A stretch of 64,000 nt of DNA from Venatoribacter cucullus (lineage in GTDB: Bacteria; Pseudomonadota; Gammaproteobacteria; Pseudomonadales; Oceanobacteraceae). Position 1 is the stretch's first letter. Each line of letters opens with the position of its first letter. The translations under genes and the position numbers were made by a program. The notes beneath the pieces are model-generated. The model was not told the DNA's origin. It saw only the letters and a program-made list of their open reading frames with translations, and did no database searches. Where the stretch lies: NCBI RefSeq assembly GCF_016132445.1, contig NZ_CP046056.1, forward strand, positions 558,001 through 622,000, given 5' to 3'. Shown here in pieces: positions 1 to 12,810 of the stretch.

Positions 1-2
1 TT

Positions 3-374
3 ATGCTCAGTGCTTCATCATCTGATTTGATCCGCACCACCGAGTGCCGTCAGCTGCCGCAGGCTGGTGCCGTGGAAGTGCTGACGCTGGTGAATGGCAC
101 CGCGTTAGTCATTGCCGCTGACAGCCTCAGTCTGTACCGCAGCCCGCAGCAGGTGGGGGACCCATTGGGTAACGGGCTGGTGGCATCGGTGGCGGTGGCG
201 CCATTGTTGATGCCCCGGCAAGAGCGTTTTGTGCAGGAGTATCGGGCCGGTTACGTCGGTCTGTGCGATGGCCGGGTGCTGCTGATCAGCCTTAACTTTG
301 TGCAGCTGTTCGGCAGTAAAGAGGATGCGCTGCACAATCGTCATGAACAGGCCCGCCTGTCGCTGGCACATTGA
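3..374 (+). CDS. Hypothetical protein, possibly 5'-truncated by the window edge
   Basis: An open frame of 123 codons begins two bases into the window and ends at a TGA. Because nothing upstream is visible, the true start may lie outside. The protein has alternating hydrophobic stretches (LTLVNGTALVIAADSL, GRVLLISLNFVQLF), no signal peptide, no membrane segment and no motif I know. It lies on the same strand as the following reductase-like gene, 96 bp away. Function unknown; it is probably real because the codon use matches its neighbours. Confidence 0.55.
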   Translation: MLSASSSDLIRTTECRQLPQAGAVEVLTLVNGTALVIAADSLSLYRSPQQVGDPLGNGLVASVAVAPLLMPRQERFVQEYRAGYVGLCDGRVLLISLNFVQLFGSKEDALHNRHEQARLSLAH

Positions 375-470
375 TTCCTTCCGCATTCGCCTTGGTTTTT
401 CGCATTGGTTTGTTGCTGATCCGCATCGCGGTATGATGCGCGCCATATCGTTTCTTATGCGGAGTGCTGC

Positions 471-1298
471 GTGTCCATCAGCCGTTTTTACACCTATATC
501 ATTGGCGCCAACCGGCCGGTCGGGCATTTTCTCAGTCGTGCCCTGGCCGCCCAGGATCTGATGTACAAGGGCTTCGGGCTGGAAAGCCGAGAACGCATGA
601 CCGTGCTGGCGGCTGGCAAACCATTCTTTGTGCTGGTGCCGTCGCTGTTTCATCCGGACGATTACGCCCATCTGCCGTTCTGGCTGGAGCAGGCCGCCGA
701 AGAAGATGTGCCGGTGGTGTTGTTATCGTCGCTGGCGGTGTTTCCGCCCCGGGCAGACAAGGGCTGGGCTGAACAGGAAGAAACCTTTGCCCATACCGCT
801 CTGGCGGAAGACTTGCTGGCCATTGAAGCACTGACCCGGCAAAACCGTCGCCATCTTATTTTGCGTATTGGTCAGGGGTTTTCGCTGATGACTCAGGACT
901 TTGCCAACCAGCTGCTGACGTTAATTCGTGAGCAGGCGCAGCCGGCGCTGGATATGCAGCGTAAGTTCAGCCCGACACCGGCCGATGATGTCGCTGACGT
1001 GATTATTGCCATGCTCAAACAGGCGTCCTGCACCGATGACTTATGGGGCACGTACCATTTTTGCGGGGTCGAGCCGGTCTCGTCCTATGCCTTTGCGGAG
1101 GCCTTGCTGGCGGAAGCCGGGCAATACGAGGATTTGGGGGCGGTGAAGCTGACGTCGCAGGAGGGCGGGGTGATGCCGGCCATCTGGGTGCCCAGTGGCG
1201 ACGATACGCGGTTATTTTATACTTTTGGCATTAAGCCCAAGGCCTGGCGCAAAGGACTGAGCCGGTTAGTGCGGCGGTATTACCGGGCCGACGCCTGA
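471..1298 (+). CDS. RmlD-like SDR-family NAD(P)-binding protein
   Basis: 275 residues with a Rossmann-like N-terminus (YIIGANRPVGHFLSRAL, residues 8-24) in place of the usual GxxGxxG, a central strand ending VVLLSSLAVF, and the segment TYHFCGVEPVSSYAFAEALL typical of dTDP-4-dehydrorhamnose reductases (RmlD family). The start is GTG, chosen because GGAG lies 6 bases upstream. The SDR catalytic YxxxK is not evident, so it may bind a nucleotide sugar without being a classical reductase. It stands alone between a hypothetical gene and a convergent minus-strand gene, so the neighbours do not reveal a substrate. Confidence 0.65.
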   Translation: MSISRFYTYIIGANRPVGHFLSRALAAQDLMYKGFGLESRERMTVLAAGKPFFVLVPSLFHPDDYAHLPFWLEQAAEEDVPVVLLSSLAVFPPRADKGWAEQEETFAHTALAEDLLAIEALTRQNRRHLILRIGQGFSLMTQDFANQLLTLIREQAQPALDMQRKFSPTPADDVADVIIAMLKQASCTDDLWGTYHFCGVEPVSSYAFAEALLAEAGQYEDLGAVKLTSQEGGVMPAIWVPSGDDTRLFYTFGIKPKAWRKGLSRLVRRYYRADA

Positions 1299-1323
1299 AC
1301 GGTACGATTACCGCAGTCTTGGT

Positions 1324-1920
1324 TCAGCCCAGGTTCAGCGCCGAAGATTCCTGATACAGACGCATAAGTTTGTCGGTGATGATGGTGCGGATGCCTTCCC
1401 GTTCCAGCGCTGACAGGTTGGGTAGTTCTTTCAGGCGCAGTCGGTTCAGGTGCAGACAGGGCATTTTGTCGTTGAATTCGCGCAAATCACCTTTCATTAA
1501 GACCGGCAGAAAAGGGTCGCTGCTGTTGGAGCGGCGCAGAATCTGGCGGATACCTTCCTGAAACGGAATCGGCACCGAACGCACGTTTTTGTCTTTGTGC
1601 GAAATCACCAGATACAGCCCCTGTTTACCGATCAGATTGCCGGGAATAACGTGCAGGCCGGTGGATTGCACGGCATCCGGGTTCAGATGACTGAAGGTGT
1701 CGTGAAAGGCGTAGGGGTCGGGCAGGATCACCAGCTGGCGGTTGGCTTCTTCGGGAAAGAAGATGCTGTAGTTGGTATACAGCTGACGCACGGTGGATGA
1801 AAACACGCAGAAACGGTTTTCAAACTGTTTCACAAAGGACAGGGCGCGCTGATGCTGATGGATCTTTTGCAGATCCCACACCAGATCCGAATTTTGCTGG
1901 GTTTGATTCAGTGCGTTCAT
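1324..1920 (-). CDS. Conserved-looking hypothetical protein
   Basis: 198 residues when started at the ATG at 1920, which follows an AGAGGA-type ribosome site; a further 26 upstream codons are open but begin inside a palindrome and lack such a site. The protein is mixed alpha/beta, soluble, with no signal peptide, and rich in basic residues near its end (LHLNRLRLKELPNL). I do not recognise the family. Its 268-bp upstream region holds two perfect 7-1-7 palindromes, which suggests specific transcriptional control. Confidence 0.55.
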   Translation of the reverse strand: MNALNQTQQNSDLVWDLQKIHQHQRALSFVKQFENRFCVFSSTVRQLYTNYSIFFPEEANRQLVILPDPYAFHDTFSHLNPDAVQSTGLHVIPGNLIGKQGLYLVISHKDKNVRSVPIPFQEGIRQILRRSNSSDPFLPVLMKGDLREFNDKMPCLHLNRLRLKELPNLSALEREGIRTIITDKLMRLYQESSALNLG

Positions 1921-2188
1921 AAGCCTGTCCTCTTGATACTCCCGGAAGCGGCGGTATGACCGCAACCCGTCGTGTTGGTTCGCTTGCATACTATGCAAAG
2001 CCGGGTGGTTTGCCAGTCGGGTTTCTGTACTGCGTCACAAACTGACAAAATTTGTCACCCATGGGCCCGACCGGGTGCGCCAGTGCTGTCTGCTACCGGC
2101 AGGGCATTCTGCCCGGTGGGGATTTCTGATGCTGGCAGTATGGGGGTGGGGCGGCCATCTGTCTGTGACCGGTAAGACAAGTCAACCG
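1921..2188. promoter_or_regulatory. Intergenic region with two 15-bp palindromes
   Basis: No gene. TTGCATA-C-TATGCAA at 1984-1998 and TGACAAA-A-TTTGTCA at 2043-2057 are perfect inverted repeats with a single central base; their centres are 59 bp apart. Both lie 60-140 bp upstream of the minus-strand gene that starts at 1920, and downstream of holA. Dimeric-repressor operators are the simplest reading, but I cannot name a regulator. Confidence 0.45.
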
Positions 2189-3193
2189 TTAACCGGTTGG
2201 CAGTTTTACATCTGTTAACAAAACCACCAGTTCGCTTAACAAACGCCAGGGATTTTCACCGCTGCCTTTGATAGCCTGATCAACCTTTTCCGCCTGTAAT
2301 AAGGCTTGTTCCAGCTGTTGCTGGCTGAGTTTCTGCAGGGCTTTTTTGAACGGCGCCTGTTGCTTAGGCCAGATGCCCTGTTTGGTAAAGGCTTCGCTGA
2401 GTTGCTGGCCACTGAGGGGTTTTAACGCCAGCAGCTGGCGGATTTTCCGCAGCAATGCGCCCAGAATCATAATGGCTTCCACCCCTTCGGCCTGCAGGTG
2501 GTTAAGAATACGCACGGCTTCGGCCAGTTTGCCCAGCAGGCAGGCATCGGCCAGACCGAAGGCATCAAAGCGCGAGCTGTCGCCAATGGCTTGCTGTATC
2601 AGTTCTTCGCTGATGCTCTGGGTGCCGAGCAGGCGCAGTTTTTCAATTTCCTGCACGGCGGCCAGCAGGTTGCCTTCGGTTTGTTGCGCCAGCAATGCCA
2701 GCGCTGCCGGTTCGATCTGTAAGCCGGCCTGTTGCAGGCGGCGTTTCAGCCAGCCGGGAAAGTCATTGCGGTCAATCGGCCACAGCGGCAACCAGACGCC
2801 CTGTTTCTCCGCCGCCTTGACCCAGGCGGCCCGTTGCATGCTGGCATCCAGGCGCGGGCAGACGATTAACAGCAGGTTGTCAGGGTTGGGGTTGTTGATC
2901 AGTGCCAGCAGTGTGTCGCCCTTATCGGAGGGTTTGCCGTTGGGGATGCGGACTTCCAGAATGCGGCGGCTGGCAAACAGCGACATGGCGCTGGCCTCGT
3001 CGCGCAGGTGATTCCAGTCAAAACTGCCTTCGGCGTGAAACAGCTCGCGCTCGTCGATACCGGCTTTACGGGCCGCAGCGCGTATATCATCGCAGGCTTC
3101 CATAATCAGCAGCGGATCATCGCCGCTGACCAGATAGGCCGGGGCCAGCCCTTTACTGAGCGTGGCGCTGAGCTGATCCTGACGGATTTTCAC
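2189..3193 (-). CDS. holA: DNA polymerase III subunit delta
   Basis: 334 residues, close to the E. coli delta length. It opens or stabilises the sliding clamp loader complex during replication. The N-terminus (MKIRQDQLSATLSKGL-APAYLVSGDDPLLI) and the segment DNLLLIVCPRLDASMQRAAWVKAAE are characteristic of HolA; the C-terminal helical domain ends around NPWRLLSELVVLLTD. Its ATG overlaps the lptE stop by 4 bp, the classic leuS-lptE-holA arrangement, so translation is probably coupled. Confidence 0.93.
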   Translation of the reverse strand: MKIRQDQLSATLSKGLAPAYLVSGDDPLLIMEACDDIRAAARKAGIDERELFHAEGSFDWNHLRDEASAMSLFASRRILEVRIPNGKPSDKGDTLLALINNPNPDNLLLIVCPRLDASMQRAAWVKAAEKQGVWLPLWPIDRNDFPGWLKRRLQQAGLQIEPAALALLAQQTEGNLLAAVQEIEKLRLLGTQSISEELIQQAIGDSSRFDAFGLADACLLGKLAEAVRILNHLQAEGVEAIMILGALLRKIRQLLALKPLSGQQLSEAFTKQGIWPKQQAPFKKALQKLSQQQLEQALLQAEKVDQAIKGSGENPWRLLSELVVLLTDVKLPTG

Positions 3194-3753
3194 GCACCGG
3201 CTCCGTTGGCGTCTGGGCTGTCGATGGGTGTGGCGCCGGGAGTGGCGCTGGTGTCGTCAGTCTGCATTTCGCTGTCGTAATTCAGCCGCTGCAGGCGGCG
3301 TAACAGCTGCCGCACCATGTCACGCTCCAGATCGGCGCGTTGCTGCTGTTCGGAGTTGGCGGTGCCCACTACGTTGCTGACGTCGTTGCTGAGGTAACGG
3401 CGGCCGCGCAGTTCAATTAAGACAAAACCATCGCGGTCGTTGCGTTGCAGGCGGGCTTCAAGGCGGCCGTTCAGTTCGTATTCGCCGATCTGACCGCTGC
3501 TGTTGATGGACAAGGTACGGCGTTCAATTTCCAGCGCACCCACCGTCAGTACCGCCTGGGCGTCGGCGGCTTCGTCAGCCAGCACCACATCGTTAAATTC
3601 CAGTTGCAGGCGCAGTTGCTGATTAAAGCTGTTACTGGCCTGGCTTTGCAGGTGCAGTACCCGGTACTCCGGTGGCAGCGGGGTTACGCCGCGCAGCTGC
3701 CAGCCGCAGCCGGCCAGCAGGGTAACAGTCAAAATCCAGGCAACAATACGCAT
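3190..3753 (-). CDS. lptE: LPS-assembly lipoprotein LptE
   Basis: 187 residues. The protein is the outer-membrane lipoprotein that plugs LptD for delivery of lipopolysaccharide to the cell surface. A type II signal peptide ends in the lipobox LAGC, followed by GWQLRGVTPLPPEYRVLHLQS, typical of LptE. Two in-frame ATGs are possible; the second (3753) has GGGA 5 bases upstream, whereas the first (3759) overlaps that site, so I use the second. Located between leuS and holA as in most Gammaproteobacteria. Confidence 0.92.
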   Translation of the reverse strand: MRIVAWILTVTLLAGCGWQLRGVTPLPPEYRVLHLQSQASNSFNQQLRLQLEFNDVVLADEAADAQAVLTVGALEIERRTLSINSSGQIGEYELNGRLEARLQRNDRDGFVLIELRGRRYLSNDVSNVVGTANSEQQQRADLERDMVRQLLRRLQRLNYDSEMQTDDTSATPGATPIDSPDANGAGA

Positions 3754-3819
3754 AAACATCCCAATTTACATAGGCGCTTCAGAGCCCTGGCGCGGCCGGG
3801 GCCGCACCAGAGCGCCGCA

Positions 3820-6661
<2,842 letters not shown>

Positions 6662-7291
6662 ATGAAAAACATCATGGTGGCCGGGTTCGCCGTATTGTTG
6701 CTGTTAAGTGTGTCTGCACAGGCCGATGTCAACCGGATGCTGCAGGAAATGGCCGTTATTGAACGCAATACGGCGTTACTGCAGGCTGCGCTTAACGATG
6801 GTCAGGAGCGCGCCACCCTGTGTGTGCACTGTCACGGCAATGATGGCAACAGCAAGCGTGACTATATTCCCAACCTGGCGGCGCAGAACTCTGAGTATCT
6901 GTTAACCCAGTTTGAACATTTTGCCGACGGCACCCGCAGCGATTATGTGATGAGCAAGCTGGCCAAAGGCCTGTCAGAAAATGACCGCGTTGCCATTGCG
7001 CTGTTCTTTTCCAGCCAGACGGTAAAACCGCGTCAGCAACCGGAGGCCGACAGTGAGAAAGGCAAGGCGTTGTACGACAGCCTGTGTTTTGCCTGTCACG
7101 GTGTCAGCGGTCATGGCAGCAAACAGTACCCGCGTATTGCCGGCCAGCCTTATGAGTTTCTGGAAACCACGCTGATGAAATTCCTGAATAATGACCCGAC
7201 GCGGCAGAACTCGCCGATGATGTCGGTGATCCGTAACCTGAACGCCCAGCAAATTAAGGAAGTGGCCGCGCACGTCGCCAATATGCCCTGA
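6662..7291 (+). CDS. Dihaem c-type cytochrome, c4-like
   Basis: 209 residues. A Sec signal peptide (residues 1-21, ending VSAQA) is followed by two haem c sites, CVHCH at 54-58 and CFACH at 142-146, each in a c4-like half with a GxxxxSxxYPxxAGQ-type segment (KQYPRIAGQPYEF). Such proteins carry electrons in the periplasm, often to a terminal oxidase. The ATG is taken at the start of the signal peptide. It differs from the second c4-like protein at 61.6 kb and is followed after 51 bp by the oxoprolinase gene with a GGCCGCC/GGCGGCC hairpin between. Confidence 0.85.
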   Translation: MKNIMVAGFAVLLLLSVSAQADVNRMLQEMAVIERNTALLQAALNDGQERATLCVHCHGNDGNSKRDYIPNLAAQNSEYLLTQFEHFADGTRSDYVMSKLAKGLSENDRVAIALFFSSQTVKPRQQPEADSEKGKALYDSLCFACHGVSGHGSKQYPRIAGQPYEFLETTLMKFLNNDPTRQNSPMMSVIRNLNAQQIKEVAAHVANMP

Positions 7292-7342
7292 ACCGGCCGC
7301 CTTTGTTACACTGGCGGCCCGCTGAATTATGCAGGCCGCCCG

Positions 7343-10300
7343 ATGTCTTCTCTCCCTTCTGTTGGTACCGATCCCCGCTGGCAATTCTGGATTGACCGTG
7401 GCGGCACCTTCACCGATATCGTCGCCATAACCCCGGCCGGTGAACTGCTTACCCATAAACTGTTGTCAGAAAATCCGCAGCATTATGCCGATGCCGCAGT
7501 GGAAGGTATCCGGCAGTTGCAGGCGCGCTTCCCACAATTACCGGCGGACATTGCGGCGGTAAAAATGGGCACCACGGTGGCCACCAATGCGTTGCTGGAA
7601 CGCAAGGGCGCGCGCACCCTGCTGTGCATTACCAAAGGCCTGCGCGATCAGCTGGCCATCGGCTATCAGACGCGGCCGGATATTTTTGCCTTATTTACTA
7701 AACAACCGGCGCCTTTGTACGAACAGGTGGTGGAAATACCCGAGCGCGTATTGGCCGATGGTACGGTCGGCTATCCGCTGGATGAAGAAGCGGTGCTGGT
7801 GCAGTTACTGGAAGCCCGCCGGCACGGGTTTGATAGTATTGCCGTGGTGCTGATGCACAGCTGGCAATACCCGCAGCACGAACAGCGCATTGGCGCTATC
7901 GCCGCCGGGCTGGGGTTTACGCAGATTTCTTTAAGTCACCGCATCAGTCCGTTAATTAAATTGGTACCGCGTGGCGACACCACCGTGGCCGATGCTTATT
8001 TATCGCCGGTATTACGCCGTTATGTGGAGCAGGTGCAGGCGGAATTACCCCCCACCAATCTGCAGTTTATGCAGTCGCACGGCGGCCTGTGTGCTGCTGC
8101 CGACTTTCACGGTAAAGACGCCATTTTATCCGGCCCGGCCGGTGGTGTGGTCGGCATGGTGCGCACTGCACAAGCCGATGGGTTTGCACAGTTAATTGGC
8201 TTCGATATGGGCGGCACCTCCACCGATGTCAGCCATTTTTCCGGAACTTATGAGCGCAGCACTTTAACCGAAGTGAATGGCGTTAAATTGCGCGTGCCGC
8301 TGATGAATATTCACACCGTGGCGGCCGGTGGCGGTTCCATTGTGCGCTTTGACGATGGGCGCTTGCAGGTGGGTCCGGAATCCGCCGGCAGCTATCCTGG
8401 CCCGGCCTGTTACCGCCACGGCGGGCCGCTGACCATTACCGACTGCAATGTGCTGCTGGGGCGTTTGCAGCCGGAGTATTTTCCGGCCCTGTTCGGGCCG
8501 CAGCAGAATCAGCCGTTGGATGTGCTGCGGGTACAGCAATTATTTGCCCAGCTGGCGGAGCAGGTGAACGAGCAAACCGGCATTTTGTATACCCCGGAGC
8601 AACTGGCGCAGGCCTTTATTACCATTGCGGTGGAAAATATGGCGGCGGCGGTGAAAAAAATCTCGGTGCAACGCGGCTACGATATCCGCGACTATGTGCT
8701 GAACGCCTTTGGCGGCGCCGGTGCTCAGCATGCCTGTGCGGTGGCGCAGGCGTTGGGTATACAGCAGGTGTATCTGCATCCATTGGCTGGTGTGTTATCG
8801 GCCTTTGGTATTGGTTTGGCGGAACAGCGCTGGCTTGGGGATGAAGCGGTATTACAGCCGTGCGACCAGCAGGTAAGCGCAGCCGCGAAGCAGGCGTTCG
8901 AGCGCTTGTCTCAGCGCGCCACGTTAGCGTCACCGGAACAGAGTATCCGCCGCGCCTGGCTGCGCTACGACGGCAGTGATACGCCGCTGTTGGTGGCTTA
9001 TGCCGAGCCGGGGGACATGCTGGATGAATTTGCCACACAACACCGGCAACTCTTCGGCTTTGTGCACAGCGGTCGCCGCGTCTGGCTGGATGCCGTGCAA
9101 CTGGAACTGGCACAGGGGCAAACGGCCCTGCCGGCGCTGGCATTGCCCGCGCAGAGTGGTGCGCCGCTGGGGCAGGTAAGCATGCTGGTGAATGGCAAGC
9201 CGCAGCCGGTCGCGGTCTGGCAGCGCGAGCAACTGGCCGCTGGTTTTTCTGCCACCGGCCCACTGTTATTAACCGATGCCAACAGCACCATTGTGGTGGA
9301 TGCCGGTTGGCAGCTGCAGGTGCTGAACAGCGGGGCTTTGTTGCTGACCGATCAGCGTCAGGCCGCCGCAACCTCCGGTGTCGGAAATAACCCAAATAAC
9401 CGCATAGAGAACACCACCGCCGATCCGGTGCAGCTGGAAATATTTAATCATTTGTTTATGTCCGTCGCTGAACAGATGGGACTGGTGCTGGAACAAACCG
9501 CCAGCAGCGTGAACATTAAAGAGCGGCTGGATTTTTCCTGCGCCTTATTCGACACCCAGGGTGAACTGATCGCCAATGCGCCGCATATTCCGGTGCATTT
9601 AGGCTCGATGAGTGAAAGCATTAAAGTGGTGATGCACGGCCAGCCAACGATGCATCCCGGCGATGCCTTTGTACTGAATACGCCCTATAACGGCGGTACC
9701 CATTTACCCGATGTGACGGTGGTAAAACCGGTATTTATTGCACCGTTTAAACCGGGCAATAGCGCCGATTTTTATGTCGCGGCCCGTGGTCATCATGCCG
9801 ATATTGGCGGTATTACGCCCGGCTCGATGCCGGCTCACAGCCGTCATATTGAAGAAGAAGGTGTGCTGCTGGATAACCTGTTGCTGATGCGTGACGGTCA
9901 GCTGCAGCAGGCTGAAATCCGCCGCGTGTTGGCTTCCGCACGTTATCCGGCCCGCAATCCCGATCAGAATATGGCCGATTTAGCCGCACAGCTGGCCGCC
10001 TGCGAAAAAGGCGCGGCGGAATTACAACGCCTGTGTGCGCAGTACGGTTTAAATACGGTGCAGCTGCGTATGCAGCAGGTGCTGGATAATGCCGAATACA
10101 CATTGCGTAATGCATTAAAACAATTACCCTCCGGGCAATTTTTCGCACAAATGGATGATGGCACGCAGTTTAAGGTACGCATTGATGTAGATGCCGAACG
10201 CGGTTCAGCGCTGGTGGATTTTACCGGTACCCATTACCGCCCCGATCAGCCGCAGCATCCGGGCAATTTTAATGCCCCGTCCTCGGTGGTCATGGCTGCG

Positions 10301-10978
10301 GTGTTGTACAGTTTTCGTGTGCTGGTGGCGCGGCCCATGCCCTTAAATGCCGGATTTTTCCGGCCGTTAACCGTCCGTATTCCGCCGGCTTCAATCATTG
10401 CGCCGCAATACCCGGCGGCCGTGGTGTCGGGCAATGTGGAAACCGCGCAATATCTGGTCGATGTCTTAATGGGCGCGCTGGGGTTAATGGCCGGTTCGCA
10501 GGGCACCAATAATAATTTCACCTTCGGTAATGAGCGTTACCAGTATTACGAAACTCTGTGCGGTGGTACCGGCGCCTGTGCGCAGGCCGATGGCGCCAGC
10601 GCATTGCACAGCCATATGACCAATTCGCGCTTAACCGATCCGGAAATTCTGGAGCAGCGTTTTCCGGTGGTGCTGGAGAAATTTCATATTCGTCGTGGTT
10701 CCGGCGGAACAGGCCAATTCAGTGGTGGCAATGGGGTCGAGCGGCATATCCGCTTTCTGGAACCCATGCGCGCCAATATTATCAGTGGCCGGCGCAGCGT
10801 TGCACCGCATGGGCTGGCGGGTGGCCAGGCCGGTTTGGCGGGAATAAATGCAGTCTTGCGTCATACCGGCACGCTGGAACGGTTAAGTGGTTGTGCTGAT
10901 GTGGCCATGCAGGCTGGTGATGTGTTTTGCATTAACACACCCGGAGGCGGAGGTTTTGGTCCGGAAAATCCCGGATAA
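7343..10978 (+). CDS. 5-oxoprolinase, fused HyuA/HyuB type
   Basis: 1211 residues. The N-terminal half is hydantoinase/oxoprolinase A-like with an actin-fold ATP site (FWIDRGGTFTDIVA near 15; IGFDMGGTSTDVSHFSG near 285); the C-terminal half from about 690 is hydantoinase B-like (GDAFVLNTPYNGGTHLPDVTVV; GGGFGPENPG at the end). The one-chain arrangement is that of eukaryotic-type and many bacterial 5-oxoprolinases, which use ATP to open 5-oxo-L-proline to glutamate, a repair step of the glutamate/glutathione pool. Hydantoin or acetone substrates are possible for this superfamily, but the fusion favours oxoproline. Monocistronic. Confidence 0.85.
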   Translation: MSSLPSVGTDPRWQFWIDRGGTFTDIVAITPAGELLTHKLLSENPQHYADAAVEGIRQLQARFPQLPADIAAVKMGTTVATNALLERKGARTLLCITKGLRDQLAIGYQTRPDIFALFTKQPAPLYEQVVEIPERVLADGTVGYPLDEEAVLVQLLEARRHGFDSIAVVLMHSWQYPQHEQRIGAIAAGLGFTQISLSHRISPLIKLVPRGDTTVADAYLSPVLRRYVEQVQAELPPTNLQFMQSHGGLCAAADFHGKDAILSGPAGGVVGMVRTAQADGFAQLIGFDMGGTSTDVSHFSGTYERSTLTEVNGVKLRVPLMNIHTVAAGGGSIVRFDDGRLQVGPESAGSYPGPACYRHGGPLTITDCNVLLGRLQPEYFPALFGPQQNQPLDVLRVQQLFAQLAEQVNEQTGILYTPEQLAQAFITIAVENMAAAVKKISVQRGYDIRDYVLNAFGGAGAQHACAVAQALGIQQVYLHPLAGVLSAFGIGLAEQRWLGDEAVLQPCDQQVSAAAKQAFERLSQRATLASPEQSIRRAWLRYDGSDTPLLVAYAEPGDMLDEFATQHRQLFGFVHSGRRVWLDAVQLELAQGQTALPALALPAQSGAPLGQVSMLVNGKPQPVAVWQREQLAAGFSATGPLLLTDANSTIVVDAGWQLQVLNSGALLLTDQRQAAATSGVGNNPNNRIENTTADPVQLEIFNHLFMSVAEQMGLVLEQTASSVNIKERLDFSCALFDTQGELIANAPHIPVHLGSMSESIKVVMHGQPTMHPGDAFVLNTPYNGGTHLPDVTVVKPVFIAPFKPGNSADFYVAARGHHADIGGITPGSMPAHSRHIEEEGVLLDNLLLMRDGQLQQAEIRRVLASARYPARNPDQNMADLAAQLAACEKGAAELQRLCAQYGLNTVQLRMQQVLDNAEYTLRNALKQLPSGQFFAQMDDGTQFKVRIDVDAERGSALVDFTGTHYRPDQPQHPGNFNAPSSVVMAAVLYSFRVLVARPMPLNAGFFRPLTVRIPPASIIAPQYPAAVVSGNVETAQYLVDVLMGALGLMAGSQGTNNNFTFGNERYQYYETLCGGTGACAQADGASALHSHMTNSRLTDPEILEQRFPVVLEKFHIRRGSGGTGQFSGGNGVERHIRFLEPMRANIISGRRSVAPHGLAGGQAGLAGINAVLRHTGTLERLSGCADVAMQAGDVFCINTPGGGGFGPENPG

Positions 10979-11065
10979 AAAATATGAATTGGTCATTTCC
11001 AGCCAGCTTGTCGGAAAATTTGTTGCCAGAATATGAAAAAATTACAAATTACTACCGTTATTTCT

Positions 11066-11073
11066 GCCGCTAA
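11066..11073 (+). promoter_or_regulatory. Possible sigma-28 -10 element
   Basis: GCCGCTAA matches the flagellar sigma -10 consensus GCCGATAA at 7 of 8 positions, 50 bp before the Aer-like receptor start. The -35 region (CAAAT about 17 bases upstream) is poor, so this is a weak call resting mainly on the type of gene downstream. Confidence 0.3.
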
Positions 11074-11123
11074 CCCTTTTGGGGTACTAAACTGCCCGAT
11101 TGTCATCCTGCGAAAAAACACTT

Positions 11124-12677
11124 ATGCGGCGCAATCTTCCTGTTACCCAGACTGAACGGACGTTCCCGGCGGAACAGAAGCTTATTTCATCGACCGATCT
11201 GAAAGGCATTATCCGCCATTGTAACGATGACTTTGAAGCGGTGAGTGGGTATTCACGCGCCGAGTTGATTGGTCAGCCACACAATATTGTGCGCCACCCT
11301 GATATGCCACCGGCTGCCTACAAAAATATGTGGGAACACCTGAAAGCCGGGCGGCCGTGGATGGGTATTGTCAAAAACCGCTGTAAAAACGGTGATTATT
11401 ATTGGGTGCATGCCTATGTAACGCCGGTTGCAGAAAATGGCGTGGTGGTGGGGTACGAATCGGTGCGGGTTAAACCCCATGCTTCGGATGTGGCGCGGGC
11501 TACCCGCCTGTATAACCGCCTGAACCGCGGCGGCAGCCTGAAATCCTGGCGTGATCTGCGCAGCCTGATTCCGCTGTTGTTCGGTTTACCGGTGCTGGGT
11601 GGTCTGGCGTTCCTGCTGAATGATCAGGTGTGGCCGGCTTTTATTCTGGCTTCTTTAAGCGGCCTGGGTTACGCCGCTTATGCGCTGCGCGAGCAAAACC
11701 GGATTCTGAAATCGCTGCTGAAAATGATGCCGAATGCCTTCTATGATCCGCTGGCGGCCAAGGTCTTCAGCTCGGATACCTTACTTCTGGGGCAGATCAA
11801 AACCGCGGTAATCAGTCAGCAACGGCATCTGGATACGGTGCTTACCCGTATCGAAGACGCGGCCAATATTGTTTACAAAGGTGCCGATCAGGGGTTGGTA
11901 CAGGTGGAAAATACCCGCTCGGCGCTGGTCGGGCAGCAGACCGAGACAGAACAGGTGGCCACCGCCGTGCAGGAAATGTCGGCCACCATTAACGAAGTGG
12001 CCGACAGCGTACAGAATACCGCCAATCAGGCTGGCCATACCCGCGAATTGGCCGAAAGCGGCCGTGATGTGATTCATGCAACGCGCGAATCCATCGACCA
12101 TCTGGCTCAAACCGTTAATGATATCCGCGCTGCGGTGAATGAACTGGCGGGCCAGACCAAAGCCATCGCCGGCTCGGCGCAGATCATCGAGCAGATTGCT
12201 GAACAAACCAATCTGCTGGCCCTGAACGCCGCCATCGAAGCCGCCCGCGCCGGTGAACATGGCCGGGGCTTTGCGGTGGTCGCCGATGAGGTACGCAACC
12301 TGGCTGGTCGTACCCGCCAGTCGACTGCTGATATCCATAATATTGTTGATGCGCTGATGCAGCGCAGCGAAGCTTCAGTGCAGGTGGCCGGTGCCGGTGC
12401 TAAAGCGGCTGAGGCGGGGCTGGAGCGGATGCAACAGGCTGAGCAAACACTGCACGACATTGCTGCTTCGGTTGGCAGCATTGCCGAAATGGCCTTGCAG
12501 ATGGCGACTGCGGTGGAAGAGCAGGCACAGGTTTCAGAACAAATCAGTGATCAGGTGACCCGCATCTCCGGCTTGTCGGATGACAGTATGAGCAGCGGTC
12601 AGCAGTCGGCCACCGAAGTCCGCAATATCCGTCAGGTGGCAGAAGACCTGCACGATCTGGTGGTGCGTTTCCGCTGA
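11124..12677 (+). CDS. Aer-like aerotaxis receptor (PAS plus MCP domain)
   Basis: 517 residues. An N-terminal PAS domain (residues ~20-130) carries the Aer signature [21 protein letters not shown] and [14 protein letters not shown], so FAD-based redox or oxygen sensing is likely. Two hydrophobic segments (about 160-200) anchor it in the inner membrane with no periplasmic domain. The cytoplasmic signalling hairpin is [32 protein letters not shown]. The ATG start was preferred to an upstream TTG, neither having a strong ribosome site; the ATG gives a family-like N-terminus. No CheR-tethering pentapeptide at the C-terminus. Confidence 0.88.
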   Translation: MRRNLPVTQTERTFPAEQKLISSTDLKGIIRHCNDDFEAVSGYSRAELIGQPHNIVRHPDMPPAAYKNMWEHLKAGRPWMGIVKNRCKNGDYYWVHAYVTPVAENGVVVGYESVRVKPHASDVARATRLYNRLNRGGSLKSWRDLRSLIPLLFGLPVLGGLAFLLNDQVWPAFILASLSGLGYAAYALREQNRILKSLLKMMPNAFYDPLAAKVFSSDTLLLGQIKTAVISQQRHLDTVLTRIEDAANIVYKGADQGLVQVENTRSALVGQQTETEQVATAVQEMSATINEVADSVQNTANQAGHTRELAESGRDVIHATRESIDHLAQTVNDIRAAVNELAGQTKAIAGSAQIIEQIAEQTNLLALNAAIEAARAGEHGRGFAVVADEVRNLAGRTRQSTADIHNIVDALMQRSEASVQVAGAGAKAAEAGLERMQQAEQTLHDIAASVGSIAEMALQMATAVEEQAQVSEQISDQVTRISGLSDDSMSSGQQSATEVRNIRQVAEDLHDLVVRFR

Positions 12678-12810
12678 GTCACCAGAAGGATGTGAATACA
12701 ACAGATTTTTTGGGGTAGCCTGGCCGCTATGTCTGAGCACAACTGTCAGGTATTCCGGGCCTTATGCTACAATCGCCGCCATATTCGTTAACCCGCTGCG
12801 GAGACAACCT

